Origin: Actinomycetes bacterium
Lineage (GTDB): Bacteria; Actinomycetota; Actinomycetes; S36-B12; GCA-2699445
Assembly: GCA_022599915.1 (NCBI GenBank)
Contig: JAHZLH010000016.1
Coordinates: 1 to 64,000, forward strand
Reading direction: 5' to 3'
DNA: 64,000 nt
Shown here in pieces: positions 22,950-33,206 of this stretch (its first letter is position 1; the number at the start of each line of letters is the position of its first letter). The position numbers and the translations under genes are program-made. A model generated the notes under the pieces. That model saw only the letters and a list, made by a program, of their open reading frames with translations, searched no databases and was not told the DNA's origin.

Positions 22950-25511
22950 CCGTTGCCTGGTCGGGTAGGTACTCCCGTTTTGGTCGTCGTCACCGGGATT
23001 GCGGACTTCTTGCCCCGGATGTCGTTAGACAACGCTCTGACCTGAACCTTGTAGCGGGTTTGTGGCGTGAGTTTGCGGTAGTCGCGTGAGATCCAGCCGT
23101 TCACGTTCGGACGAGGATCCTTATCGCGCCATTTTGACCAGCTCGGCTTCTTGCAGTTCCAGCCGCCGGCGCTCTTTTTGATGCACTTCTTGGTCCGGGT
23201 CTGGTAACTCGTAACGGGCAACTGGGTTTTTGGCCGTTTCCACTTCACCAACGCTCGCTTAGACTTCGTCTTCTTGCTGGGAGCGTTGAGTTTGCGGACT
23301 TTCCCCAAACTGACCCCACTGCTGTCGGTCGCCACTCCCACACCGGTGAGACCGATGGTTGCCTTGCCTTGGGCGTTTGACTGCAATTTCAGCAAGGCCA
23401 CCGAGGTATCTAGGTGCCGTGGGAAGAACTGAACCGCAATCTTGCAGGAGTCCCCAGGCTGGATGGTTTTGCCTAAGCATCTATTTCCCGATTTGGGTGC
23501 AGCGAACTCATCGTCCGGGTCGTTGGCGATTTTCACTCCGGCGACCCGCAACGGAGAATCACCGATGTTCGTGATTATGGCCTGATTCTTCTTGGCGGTG
23601 AAAGTCGACACATCTCCGAAGTCGACGGGATCACCGGAGACAACGGCGCCCGAAGAGTCTCCGGTAGCTAGTCCCGAGATCAAGAATTCAGCATCAGCGT
23701 AGGGATACTCAAGCGGCGTAAGTCGCATCGTTGCGGAGTATTGACCCAATTTTTGTGGCGAGAAATCGATTTGACCGAGGCAGTTGACCTCCGTGAAAGC
23801 CACGATATTGCCGGTCGTGGCACAGCCAGATGAAGGTGAGTAGGCGAAGCCCTCTTTGTCGCCCTTGGGAATGTCTACTTTCACATCAACAGACTCCGCC
23901 AAGAACGATGCTCGTAGCCGGACGTCCGCGGTGGTTGCATCGCCGGTCTTGGTATCTGGCAGCACCACCGGTGACGGGAAGACTCGCAGTTGCCCGGAAA
24001 CAGCCAACGGCCATAGCGAACACACCGGCTCTTCACCTCGCGCTGTGTTCTGGCAGATCTTCGCTGAGTTTTCCGGCCCCTCGGCTGTTCCGATTCCTAA
24101 CTGGCCCTGATTATTAAGCCCGAAACAAAAAGCGCCAGCAGAAGTTCCCACTGCACAGGTAAAGTCCACCCCGGCGGAGATTTGTCGAGTAGGACTCAGC
24201 CCCTGCACACCACCTTCGGGTTCAGCGACCGGGACAGGAGACGCAACTTTGCCGGATTTACCCGTTCCCAGCGCTCCGTCGTAGCCGTTACCCCAGCAGT
24301 AAGCGGCTCCGGCCTGTGTCACTGCGCAGGTATGTTCCACGCCTGCAGAAACGGATGCGACATCCCCGTTGGGTAAACTGGATACGACCGGAACATTGAC
24401 CTTTACTGGCACTCCCACACCCCCCGCATCGAACTTGCCGTCCCCTAGTTGCCCGGAGGAATTATTTCCCCAGCAGTACGTCTGCGCATTAGGTGGTTCA
24501 CCTGTGATGGCGCAAGTATGAGCGCGTTGATTGGATTCCCCCCCTTGGGATTCACCGGCATTAATGGCGGTGACGCCGCTTAGTCGCGAACTGTCACCGG
24601 GTCTGGCAACCACCGGTGCGAGCGGCTCTGCATTGTTACCTACGCTTCCGTGCCCTACTTGTCCCGTGTAGTTTGAACCCAAGCACCAGGCGTTGCCCTG
24701 CTGGACCAGGCATGCGTGAGTGCCACCCGCCGACACAGCGGAGACGTTGTCATTACTGAAGTCCTCCCCCGGGAAGCCTTCATTGCTCACCAGCCACGGC
24801 AGTCCCTGACCCGGATAGCTCGACATCGCCAAATCTCCCCAGCAGTAGGCCTGACCGCCATTCCTCCCGGCGCCGAGCGCAGGTTACCTTCCAGCCGGCA
24901 GAGATCTCGGTGATACTCCCCTGCGGGAAGGAACCAGGCCTGACCCCGTCTTTGGACACTGTCGCAGTGCTGACTTTCTTGGGTGTGTCTTGAAAACCAT
25001 CAGCGAGCCCAGTACCTAGCCTTAGCTGATTCCCCCAGCAGTACGCTTCTTGTGATTGGGTGATGGCGCAGGCGTGAGATCGACCGGTGGAGACCTGTAC
25101 CGCCCCCGCGAAGTATTCCCCAGTTCCCTGATCACCGGCACGTACCCTGACCGGGCGAACGCTACTGACGGGCGTGCCATCCCCTAGTTGCCCGGAGGAG
25201 CCATCCCCTAGTTGCCCGGAGGAATTGTCTCCCCAACAAAAGACTGAACCGTCGCCGGTCGTGGCACAGGCACTCCGCGATCCCGCCGATATTTGCTTCA
25301 CCCCGCCAGTCGCTTGCGCCTCGATAGCCGCCACGGCGGCCGCTGTGTCTTGTCCTTGTAGCGTCTCGGTGTTCGATGTGGTGGCATTTGTGGTCATACC
25401 ATCTGCTGCTTGGCTGGTATTCGGGGCGATGAGCAGCCCGGCTGCTAGTGCACAGCCGGCGACGAGAGCCCAGAGGTGAGTTGGGGCTAGTTTCGCGGGA
25501 CGAGCGCGCAC
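22946..25511 (-). pseudogene. Exported RCC1-repeat protein A, interrupted by a frameshift
   Basis: One gene split in two frames: 25511 down to about 24880 encodes a signal peptide and the first RCC1 repeats, and the reading then continues in another frame to 22946. Near 24851-24880, TCA (frame one) should join LGAGRNGGQAYCWGD (frame two), as in the TCA-x(5-6)-G-x-x-YCWGD repeats elsewhere; one base seems lost. The GTG start at 25511 has GGAGG seven bases before it. Total length (about 855 codons) is near that of paralog B. Order: RCC1 repeats, a HYDIN/ASPM-like beta domain (about 330-510), a fibronectin-III-like domain with KVQVRA, and the tail VPTRPGNG. It could be a real pseudogene, an assembly error or phase-variable. 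Exported; role unknown. Confidence 0.8.
25177..25224 (-). repeat. 24-bp tandem duplication in RCC1 gene A
   Basis: CCATCCCCTAGTTGCCCGGA plus GGAG occurs twice in a row (25177-25200 and 25201-25224), differing at one base. It encodes a doubled SGQLGDGS unit of an RCC1 repeat and keeps the frame. This is a recent slippage event in the same gene that carries the frameshift. Confidence 0.9.
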
Positions 25512-25595
25512 TGTGATCCTCCAGTCATGTTGGCGACGCCGTGACTTTAGCCGAGCGCGACTGTTAATGGCATTCGCAGGTCTGAACGCTGGGGT

Positions 25596-28073
25596 TTAGC
25601 CGTTGCCGGGTTTGATGGGCACGCTGCATCGGGGTGTGGTGAATGTCGTTGTTTTGCGTTTTCCGGTGCCAGCGATGGACTCCGCGCGTACTTGTACCTT
25701 GTAATTGGTATTGGGTTTGAGGTTCTTGTAGGTGTAGCTGAGGTTGCCGTCCTTGTCAGGTACCCAGTCGAGGCTCTTCCACTTCTTCCAGTCACCGTTC
25801 TTCTTGATGCGGGTTTGGTAGCCGTTGACGGGGGCGCTGCCTGAGTCTTTGGGTTCTTGCCAGGTGATGGTGGCGGACCGGCATGTCAGTTGCTTGCTGG
25901 GTGCCTTGAGTTTGCGCACTTTGCCGGGTGGAGCCAGGTCACCGTCTTTGTCGGGGGTGATAACGAGGTTTCCTTCGCCGGCCAAAGCTACTGAGTCTTC
26001 GCCACGGTCACTGTTAGAGGTGATGACCAGCAAGCCGGCAGCGGGTCCGGCCACCCGGGGGAAGAACCGGACCGAGATCTGGCATTTCTTTCCCGGTGCA
26101 AGTGTGGTCTTACACAGGGAAGCGTCTTTGATGTCGAACTCTTTCTGAACGTCTTTAACCTTGATCTTGTCGATCGTGAGTGGCTCATCGCCGATGTTTG
26201 ACAGTGTGGTCTTGGCAGTTTTCACGTCGCCCACAGCAACGGTGCCGAAGTCCACAGGGTTAGGCTTCGCCGCCAGAACCGGCCCACATGTACCTACGCA
26301 TTCAGCCTCACCAGTGCCGGTGAATTCCGCCGTCTTCGGCCCGACCGACAGTCCCAGCGGTGGCTTAGTCGTGCCGCTGTTGACCTGTGTCTCGATCAAC
26401 GTCTTGAAGCCGTATTCGCCAGCCTTATCAGGCGCAAAAGAGGCTATCCCAGTACAGCCTTGATCAGCATTCACAACACTTCCCTGCGCCGTGCGCGGTT
26501 CGCAGCCCTCCCAGCCGAATACGGTCCGATCGCCCTCGTGGAATTCAGTGAGGGTCGCCTTCGCGATTACCTCGTAGAGGAAGGATGACCGCACCTTCAC
26601 GTCTTCCTGGTGCTTCGTGCCGGGTTTCACTTTCCCGAAGTCGACCGACGACGGTGACACCGATAACTGGCCTTCTACCAACCGTGCCGTCGTGGCACAG
26701 GGAACAGGCTGCCGGGTGGTTCCGCAGTTCTCGACAGCGAAACCACCCTTGCCCAGTTGTCCCAGTTGGTTGCTGCCCCAGCAGTACGGCATCGACTCAT
26801 CATTGATAGCGCACGTGTTTGCCGCGCCCACCGAAATCGCAATAGTCCCCCCACCAGCACCAAACCCCTCTTCACCCGGGAGCACTGCGACAGGCGTGAA
26901 TGACGTAGACGTTGTGCCGTTGCCCAACTCGCCAGTCTTGGAATCACCCCAGCAGAACATGCCGGTGTTGGTCTGGGCGCAGGTGTGCGCTTTGTTGGAG
27001 TCAGATGTCGCGATGGTGGAAGCCCCGGTTAGGAACTGTGACCTAGATTGCTCGCCGGCTAAAACTTGGGTGGGTGGGATGGCTATGTTCGATTGGTCGT
27101 TCTCTCTCTGGTCTCCGATGCCGAGTTCCCCAAAAGTGTTGTTTCCCCAGCAGAAGACTGAACCGTTGACTACCGCACACCCGTAGTCCCAACCAACGGC
27201 GACCGCACTTGGAGTTCCGGCTTCCGATAGTGAACCTGTTCCCTTGCCTGGAGCGCACACCTGTGCCGGTCTAAACGACGTTCCCTGAGATTCCCCACAT
27301 CCCAGAGCGCCATTAGTGTTACTTCCCCAGCAGTAGACTTTACTCGCCGCTATAGCGCAGACAGTCTGGTGACCGACCGAGATCTGGGCTACCCCAAGCA
27401 GTTCGATCTGCTGGGGAGTTTTGGCACATGACAGCGCTGACCCGGTGGAACTGCAATTTGCAGGGCTGCCAGCTGGTGTTTGATTCACTCCTACCTGACC
27501 GTAGAGGTTGTCGCCCCAGCAGTACGCGTTGCCACCCGCTATAGCGCAAGTATTCTTTAGGCCCGCCGCAACGGATGTCACATTGGCCAGATTCACCTGT
27601 TCGGGTTCCGCTGCGTTCTGCTGTGAGCCAGTGCCTAACTGGCCGCGTTGGTTGCGGCCCCAGCAGAACAGTTCGTTGTTGGCTAGCGCGCACATGTGGT
27701 CGCCGCCGGCGGCCAGTTGGGTCACGCCCGTCAGCCATTTGCCTCCTTGTGCGCCACCTTTCACGCGTACCGGATACGACTCAACGTTGCCGGATTGATC
27801 GTTGCCCAGTTGCCCGTACTGGTTGTTTCCCCAGCAGGAGACATGCCCCACCTGTGTGGCCCCGCAGGCAAAGTTAGAACCGACCGTGATATCAGCCGCA
27901 ACTCCAGTACTTGCAGCCGAGATCCTGTCGGTGCTGTCAGCGGTGGTGTGACTATCGCTAACTGTCGCTTTGGCAGACGCGGGCGCCATAGACATCACCA
28001 GTGCCATACCGAGGACCGCAGCGGCAGCAAGGGCCCATATTTGAAACCAGGTGGATCGAGTGCTCAGTTTCAC
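25596..28073 (-). CDS. Exported RCC1-repeat protein B
   Basis: 825 aa from GTG 28073, which has AGAGGAGAT seven bases upstream; an in-frame extension to 28172 would hide the signal peptide (FQIWALAAAAVLGMALVMSM ... ASA). About seven to eight RCC1-type repeats follow (C-A-x(n)-YCWG-x-N-x-x-GQLG), forming a beta-propeller. Then come an ASPM/SPD-2/HYDIN-like domain (VDFGTVAVGDVKTAKTTLSN near residue 640), a fibronectin-III-like domain (TITWQEPKDSG...YKVQVRAES) and the tail SVPIKPGNG. It is the tandem paralog of the frameshifted gene downstream. Extracellular ligand or adhesive function is inferred from the architecture only. Confidence 0.88.
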   Translation of the reverse strand: MKLSTRSTWFQIWALAAAAVLGMALVMSMAPASAKATVSDSHTTADSTDRISAASTGVAADITVGSNFACGATQVGHVSCWGNNQYGQLGNDQSGNVESYPVRVKGGAQGGKWLTGVTQLAAGGDHMCALANNELFCWGRNQRGQLGTGSQQNAAEPEQVNLANVTSVAAGLKNTCAIAGGNAYCWGDNLYGQVGVNQTPAGSPANCSSTGSALSCAKTPQQIELLGVAQISVGHQTVCAIAASKVYCWGSNTNGALGCGESQGTSFRPAQVCAPGKGTGSLSEAGTPSAVAVGWDYGCAVVNGSVFCWGNNTFGELGIGDQRENDQSNIAIPPTQVLAGEQSRSQFLTGASTIATSDSNKAHTCAQTNTGMFCWGDSKTGELGNGTTSTSFTPVAVLPGEEGFGAGGGTIAISVGAANTCAINDESMPYCWGSNQLGQLGKGGFAVENCGTTRQPVPCATTARLVEGQLSVSPSSVDFGKVKPGTKHQEDVKVRSSFLYEVIAKATLTEFHEGDRTVFGWEGCEPRTAQGSVVNADQGCTGIASFAPDKAGEYGFKTLIETQVNSGTTKPPLGLSVGPKTAEFTGTGEAECVGTCGPVLAAKPNPVDFGTVAVGDVKTAKTTLSNIGDEPLTIDKIKVKDVQKEFDIKDASLCKTTLAPGKKCQISVRFFPRVAGPAAGLLVITSNSDRGEDSVALAGEGNLVITPDKDGDLAPPGKVRKLKAPSKQLTCRSATITWQEPKDSGSAPVNGYQTRIKKNGDWKKWKSLDWVPDKDGNLSYTYKNLKPNTNYKVQVRAESIAGTGKRKTTTFTTPRCSVPIKPGNG

Positions 28074-28107
28074 GGTGATCTCCTCTAACTCCCTCACTCT
28101 AGCGAGT

Positions 28108-28119
28108 AATCGCGCGATT
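28108..28119. promoter_or_regulatory. 12-bp perfect palindrome upstream of RCC1 gene B
   Basis: AATCGCGCGATT lies 35 bases upstream of the GTG start. A TAGAGT hexamer (possible -10) sits between it and the start on the coding strand. It is an operator candidate with no known regulator. Confidence 0.4.
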
Positions 28120-28211
28120 TTGGGGCAATCATCAGCAGGGCCGAAAGACGGATCTCGAGCGTACTCGCGCAACCAGCCACCGGTCCGATTTCGGGGTCAC
28201 TGGGCCGGTTG

Positions 28212-30947
28212 CTATTCCCGCACGCCGGAGTAGGCGACCACTCCTCGATCTACCAAACCAGCGGCGGTCTTTGCGGCATCGGCGACGGCGCTACCGGGTT
28301 GTGCCTGCATGATCTGACCTAACAGATCGATTACTTGTTTAGACCAGCGCACAAAATCACCAGCAGTGAGGTCCGACTCCCACAGGATGCTATCCAGCGC
28401 ATGTCCGCGAGCCCAACGAAACATCGGCCAACACAATCCGAGATCGGCTGCGGGCAGTGTCTGCAATTTGTGGTCACTTTCCAGCGCTGCCAGCCGCTCC
28501 CAGGTATCGACTAACCGGTCCAGCGCTTCGCCCGCTTCACCGCCGGGGAGTCGCGGCTTACTGCCGTCATCCCGGCCACGCGATTCATACACCAGCGCAG
28601 CGCACAGGCAGGCCAACGTTTCTGGCTTCATGCCGACCCACGACTCTTGCCGTAGGGATTCCGCGACCACGAGATCGGTGTCACCGTAGATCCGGGCCAG
28701 CATCCGACCCGAGTCGGTAACTTGCTGACCGGAATCGTCGAGATACCCCAGACCAGTCAGCAAGCCGCAGATTCGGTCGAACTGCCGCGCGATGGTGTTG
28801 GTGCGGGAGTCGATGCGCTGCTGCAGTTTCTCGGTTCGTCGGCGTAGCTTGTGGTAGCGCTCCCCCCAGCGGGCATGACGTTCCCGATCGTCACAGCCGT
28901 GGCAGGGATGCTGGCGCAGTTGCCGACGTAGATCGTCGATCTGCGCTCCGAGTTCGTCGTCGCCACCGCTGGCTTCGGCGCGTTTATCTGGCAAGTCTCG
29001 GGCTACCTCCCGCAGTGACTGCGCCACCTGACTGCGGCTGTTGGCCGATCGGGAGTTGAACGATTTGGGGACCCGCACCCGGCCCAACACCGCCACGCCT
29101 TGCGGGAAGTCACCCAGCCCCAGTCGTCGAGTGCGCCGATCTAGGTCGACTGCCACCACCCGAGGATCGGTTTCGGCATCCGCAGAAGCAGTTTCCACGA
29201 TGACTACTGGTCCGGAGCGCCGCCCTCGTGCCACCCGGACAATCTCACCGCGACGCAATTCCCGCAATGACGCTTCAGTCTGTTGCCGACGACGGGCCCG
29301 GTTCTGGCGGTCGCCATCTCGTTCTAGAGCTTTGAGTTGATCGCGGAGAGCTGCGTATTCGGAAAACTCCCCCAGGTGGCACTCCATGGCTTCCTGATAG
29401 CCCGCCATCGCCTCCTCATTGCGGCGCGCTTCTGCTGCGATGTCCACTACGGCGGAATCCGATTGGTATTGCGCAAACGAACTTTCCAACAAGGCGCCGG
29501 CGCGGTCGCGGCCGGTGGTGGCCACCAGGTTGACCGCCATGTTGTAGGAGGGTCGGAAACTGGAACGTAATGGATAGGTGCGGGTACTCGCTAGACCCGC
29601 GAGCATGCGCGGATCTAGGCCACGGTGCCAGGCCACGACCGCGTGACCTTCCACATCGATGCCGCGTCGTCCCGCTCGACCGGTGAGTTGGGTGTACTCC
29701 CCCGGTGTCAGATCAACGTGCGCTTCCCCGTTCCACTTCACCAATCGCTCCAGTACGACGGAGCGAGCCGGCATATTGATGCCGAGTGCCAAGGTCTCGG
29801 TGGCGAACACACATTTGACCAGTCCCCGTTGGAACAGTGCCTCGACTACTTCCTTGAACACGGGTACCAGGCCGGCGTGGTGGGCGGCGATGCCGCGTTC
29901 TAGCGCGTAGAGCCACGACTCGTAGTTCAACGCAGATAGGTCTGCTGGATCTACTCGGCCACAGGCCCATTCGGCGTAGTCGCGGATTGCGTCGCGCTCA
30001 TCGTCGTCGGTGAGTTGCACCCCGGCACGCAGGCACTGCTCTACTGCGGCGTCGCAGCCGGCTCGGCTGAAGATGAAGTAGATGGCTGGCAGCAGTCCGC
30101 CCTGGTCGAGGCGACGTACCGCCCCTGGGCGAGACACCCGGTCGTTGCCCCGACCACCTGGTCGTCCGCGACCGTGTCGGCCTTTGGCACGATGGGAACC
30201 GCGCGAGGAACGCTCAAACTTTGCCTCCTCCGCCGCCTTGTGCAACAGTTCCGGATTCACCTTCGCCTGGTCGGCGTCCACGAACAGATCGTGCAAGTGC
30301 TGGCCCGCGAGTACTTGCTGCCACAGTGGCACTGGCCGATATTCCTCTACGATCACGTCAGTGCTGCCCCGGACTAGCCCCAGCCAATGACCGAACTCTT
30401 CGGCGTTACTGACCGTGGCCGACAGTGCGGTGACCACCACACTGTCCGGCAGATTGATGAGCACCTCCTCCCACACGGCACCCCGGGAGCGATCCGCGAG
30501 GTAATGCACTTCGTCCATCACCACATGCGCTAGATCCAGCAATGAGCGGCTGCGGGCATAGATCATGTTGCGTAGCACTTCGGTGGTCATTACCACTATC
30601 GGAGCATCGGAGTTGATCGAGTTGTCCCCGGTTAATAGGCCGACCCGGTCATGGCCGTAGCGATCGGCGAGATCGTTGTACTTCTGGTTAGAAAGCGCCT
30701 TGATGGGGGTGGTGTAGAAGCAGGACTTACCGGCTTCCAACGCCAGATGGACCGCGAACTCCCCCACCACGGTTTTACCGGCTCCGGTTGGTGCCGCAAC
30801 GAGTACGCCGCGGTCTTGTTGCAGGGCAGCGCAAGCCGCGAGTTGAAAGGGATCTAGCGGAAACGAGTAGTAGCGCAGAAACTCGTTGAGTACTGGGTTG
30901 CTGGCACGCTTTTTCGCGGCCGCGAATCGCTCCGCGGGGCTAACCAT
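28212..30947 (-). CDS. helY: Ski2/Mtr4-like DEVH-box RNA helicase HelY
   Basis: 911 aa. Superfamily 2 motifs in order: Walker A APTGAGKT at 52-59, motif Ia TTPIKALSNQKYND, motif II DEVH at 145-148, motif III TALSATVSN, motif IV-VI region with FATETLALGINMPAR and QLTGRAGRRGID. The C-terminal half has the DSHCT-type domain. Also a basic insertion around residues 240-270 (KGRHGRGRPGGRG). It is the actinobacterial HelY family, thought to remodel structured RNA. Its place after tatC matches the common tatA-tatC-helY order, with a lipid kinase gene inserted. Confidence 0.94.
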   Translation of the reverse strand: MVSPAERFAAAKKRASNPVLNEFLRYYSFPLDPFQLAACAALQQDRGVLVAAPTGAGKTVVGEFAVHLALEAGKSCFYTTPIKALSNQKYNDLADRYGHDRVGLLTGDNSINSDAPIVVMTTEVLRNMIYARSRSLLDLAHVVMDEVHYLADRSRGAVWEEVLINLPDSVVVTALSATVSNAEEFGHWLGLVRGSTDVIVEEYRPVPLWQQVLAGQHLHDLFVDADQAKVNPELLHKAAEEAKFERSSRGSHRAKGRHGRGRPGGRGNDRVSRPGAVRRLDQGGLLPAIYFIFSRAGCDAAVEQCLRAGVQLTDDDERDAIRDYAEWACGRVDPADLSALNYESWLYALERGIAAHHAGLVPVFKEVVEALFQRGLVKCVFATETLALGINMPARSVVLERLVKWNGEAHVDLTPGEYTQLTGRAGRRGIDVEGHAVVAWHRGLDPRMLAGLASTRTYPLRSSFRPSYNMAVNLVATTGRDRAGALLESSFAQYQSDSAVVDIAAEARRNEEAMAGYQEAMECHLGEFSEYAALRDQLKALERDGDRQNRARRRQQTEASLRELRRGEIVRVARGRRSGPVVIVETASADAETDPRVVAVDLDRRTRRLGLGDFPQGVAVLGRVRVPKSFNSRSANSRSQVAQSLREVARDLPDKRAEASGGDDELGAQIDDLRRQLRQHPCHGCDDRERHARWGERYHKLRRRTEKLQQRIDSRTNTIARQFDRICGLLTGLGYLDDSGQQVTDSGRMLARIYGDTDLVVAESLRQESWVGMKPETLACLCAALVYESRGRDDGSKPRLPGGEAGEALDRLVDTWERLAALESDHKLQTLPAADLGLCWPMFRWARGHALDSILWESDLTAGDFVRWSKQVIDLLGQIMQAQPGSAVADAAKTAAGLVDRGVVAYSGVRE

Positions 30948-30956
30948 GTGGACAGC

Positions 30957-31859
30957 CTACGGGCTATCGGGTGGCACGATCACCTTGAGCACGCCAGGGT
31001 GCATGGTCACTTCAGCGGGAAGTGGCCCGATTCGCTCACCGTCGGCGTACACAATCTGATCCGGGGCATCCAACGTGATGGTGCGGCCGGTGTATTGCGT
31101 GACAGAGGGGTGGGTGATGTGGGTACCTTTATAGACCCGAGGGAAAACCCGCAAGAAGTCGATCTTTTTCACATCATGCAGCCAGGTCACGGTGAATAGG
31201 CCGTCATCGAGTTTCGCGCCCTCACAGACCTTCATACCGCCCCCGTAGGAAATGCCGTTACCTACCGCTACCAACATTCCGGCCTCGTTGATTTCCTTGC
31301 CGTCAATCGTCACCCGATACGGCAGTGGTTTGAAGGTGCGCAGTTCTTTCACAATGCCCAGAAAGTAGCGGGCTTCACCTTTAGGCCAGGTCATTTTGTT
31401 GGCGGTTTCGTTGACGCAACTGTCGAAGCCACTCGACAGCACCCCCATAAACCAGCGCTGACTACCGTCAGCGGTGGTGACGTGACCTGCATCGATAGTG
31501 CGTACCCGCTGTTCGGCCACAGCATCAGCCACACTCGCGAGATCGCCCTTGGGAATGCCGAGGGCCGCAGCATTGTCGTTACCGGTACCCAGCGGGGCGA
31601 TCGCCAGCGGTGTGCCGGTGCCTACGATTGCCTGCAACGCCAGGTTGACGGTGCCGTCGCCGCCAGCGGCGATGACTGCATCCACGCCGTCGGCTACCGC
31701 CCGCCGAGTTAGTTCTAGGGCTTCGTCCGCTGTAGTTCCGACGAGGAAGTTGGAATCAATGCCGTGGCTACGCAGCTGCAGGGCGAGTTCGATGGCTTCT
31801 CGGCCACCTCGGCCCTTGCCGCTGGTGGGATTGATCAACACGGCGATCTTCTTGGTCAT
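30957..31859 (-). CDS. Diacylglycerol-kinase-family lipid kinase (YegS-like)
   Basis: 300 aa. N-terminal motif KIAVLINPTSGKGRGG, the nucleotide-binding GGDGTVNLALQAI near residues 67-79 and PLGTGNDNAAAL define the DAGK catalytic fold; a C-terminal beta-sandwich ends in PDQIVYADGERIGPLPAEV. It phosphorylates a lipid such as diacylglycerol, phosphatidylinositol-type or sphingosine-like substrate; which one is unknown. Lies between tatC and helY with only 9 bases to the helY start, so it is probably in the same transcript. Confidence 0.92.
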   Translation of the reverse strand: MTKKIAVLINPTSGKGRGGREAIELALQLRSHGIDSNFLVGTTADEALELTRRAVADGVDAVIAAGGDGTVNLALQAIVGTGTPLAIAPLGTGNDNAAALGIPKGDLASVADAVAEQRVRTIDAGHVTTADGSQRWFMGVLSSGFDSCVNETANKMTWPKGEARYFLGIVKELRTFKPLPYRVTIDGKEINEAGMLVAVGNGISYGGGMKVCEGAKLDDGLFTVTWLHDVKKIDFLRVFPRVYKGTHITHPSVTQYTGRTITLDAPDQIVYADGERIGPLPAEVTMHPGVLKVIVPPDSP

Positions 31860-31901
31860 GCAGGCAGACTAGCCCGCCGTGACCTTCAGCCGGTTGAGCG
31901 G

Positions 31902-32783
31902 CTAGTCGGCGGAGGTTGGCGAGTCCACCGAGTCGGTGCCGTCGATGGCGGTGGGTGCATCAACTGGCGTCGTCTCATCGATGGGACGAATCTCGTCGTC
32001 GGGTACTGATTCCTCGGCAGCCTTCTTGCCAGCTCGCCGATCATGTAGCCACGCGATCCCCATCACTACCGTCAACAACAGCATGATCGGTAGCGCCAAC
32101 ATGGTCATGGTGATCGGGTTGCCATCGGGGGTGGCAACGGCCGCGAACAGGAAGATACCGACGATGATCCACCGCCACGCATTGATCATGGTGCTGGCAG
32201 GTAGCACGCCAGCCAAGTTCAACAATAAAGCGAACAGGGGCAGCAGGAAGCCGATCCCGAACACGATGACCGTGCGCAGGAAGAAGCTGACGTAGCGCGA
32301 GACATCGACGAAGTTGCTGACGCTTTCCGGGGTGAACCCCAGCAGGAAGTCCAGTGCGTTCGGCATGAATACGTAAGCCAACAGCGCGCCAGCGCAGAAC
32401 AGTGGCGTTGCAATCGCGACCACGATGATGGACCAGCGCCGCTCGTGTTTGTGCAGTCCGGGGGTCACAAACCGCCACAGTTGATACAGCCAAATCGGAG
32501 AAGCCAACACCACCCCAGCAACTCCTGCCACCTTCAGTTGCAATACGAACGGATCGGCCACCCCGGTGAGAGTCAGTTGGACGTTTCGGCCAGCTTCCTG
32601 TGCTTCGATGACCACATCCAGGAATGGCTGGGAAATTAGCCGAAAAATCGCGTCATAGTAGATCCATGCAATCACCGCGCCAACGGCAATCGTTAGTGCG
32701 CTTTTGAAGAGTCGATTTCGTAGTTCGCGCAGATGACCAGACAGCGGCATCGCACCGCCGCGCGATCTTTTGGAGTCAGTCAC
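31902..32783 (-). CDS. tatC: Sec-independent protein translocase TatC
   Basis: 293 aa with six membrane helices. Typical N-terminus: MPLSGHLRELRNRLFKSALT, and the conserved first-loop and TM2 segment PFVLQLKVAGVAGVVLASPI. Glu within the cytoplasmic loop and the PGLHKHERR motif (E. coli F-x-PGL-x-x-E-R) are present. The last 50 residues form an acidic, Thr/Asp-rich cytoplasmic tail (APTAIDGTDSVDSPTSAD), longer than usual. The GTG start is 9 bases after the tatA stop. TatC recognises twin-arginine signal peptides with TatB/TatA. Confidence 0.96.
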   Translation of the reverse strand: MTDSKRSRGGAMPLSGHLRELRNRLFKSALTIAVGAVIAWIYYDAIFRLISQPFLDVVIEAQEAGRNVQLTLTGVADPFVLQLKVAGVAGVVLASPIWLYQLWRFVTPGLHKHERRWSIIVVAIATPLFCAGALLAYVFMPNALDFLLGFTPESVSNFVDVSRYVSFFLRTVIVFGIGFLLPLFALLLNLAGVLPASTMINAWRWIIVGIFLFAAVATPDGNPITMTMLALPIMLLLTVVMGIAWLHDRRAGKKAAEESVPDDEIRPIDETTPVDAPTAIDGTDSVDSPTSAD

Positions 32784-32792
32784 GTCCGAGGG

Positions 32793-33086
32793 TTAGGGCT
32801 GCGACTTACTGGAGTCCGGTGCTGGGGCATCCGCGGCTTGGGGCTGCTGCTGCTCACCAGTTGCGGGGTTGGCCTGCGGTGGCGATGGCGGCAACTGCTC
32901 GTTAGTGGCAGCAGTCACTTGACTATCGCCGTTTTCGTCTTCCTCGTGCATGCCTTTGGTTTCAGCCTTGAGGATCCGCAACGAACGTCCGAGACCGCGT
33001 GCGGCATCGGGTAACCGCTTGGCGCCGAACAGCAGCAGAATGAGTACCAGAATGATGAGCCATTCGGCTCCCTGCGGGAAACGCAT
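32793..33086 (-). CDS. tatA: Sec-independent translocase protein TatA
   Basis: 97 aa from the ATG at 33086, which follows GGAGG. One N-terminal membrane helix (EWLIILVLILLLFGAKRLP) is followed by the FGAKRLPDAARGLGRSLRIL amphipathic helix, the TatA/B signature, then an acidic Pro/Gln-rich tail. It assembles into the Tat pore with TatC. It is an operon with tatC, dagK-like gene and helY. A dyad of ATCGCG-GAATCT-CGCGAT lies 71-88 bases upstream. Confidence 0.95.
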   Translation of the reverse strand: MRFPQGAEWLIILVLILLLFGAKRLPDAARGLGRSLRILKAETKGMHEEDENGDSQVTAATNEQLPPSPPQANPATGEQQQPQAADAPAPDSSKSQP

Positions 33087-33156
33087 CTGTCCTCCATTCG
33101 GGACCGCGGTTGCCGTCCCTGCCGAACCAGCCACAGCGGGTTGTTGGCCTAAGACT

Positions 33157-33174
33157 ATCGCGGAATCTCGCGAT
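33157..33174. promoter_or_regulatory. 6-bp-arm dyad between zinc-ribbon gene and tatA
   Basis: ATCGCG (33157-33162), 6-base loop GAATCT, CGCGAT (33169-33174). It sits between the zinc-ribbon stop and the tatA start. It may be a terminator of the former or an operator for the latter. Confidence 0.4.
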
Positions 33175-33206
33175 GGGAAGGCTAGTGGAGGGGTAGGTTG
33201 CCGCCG

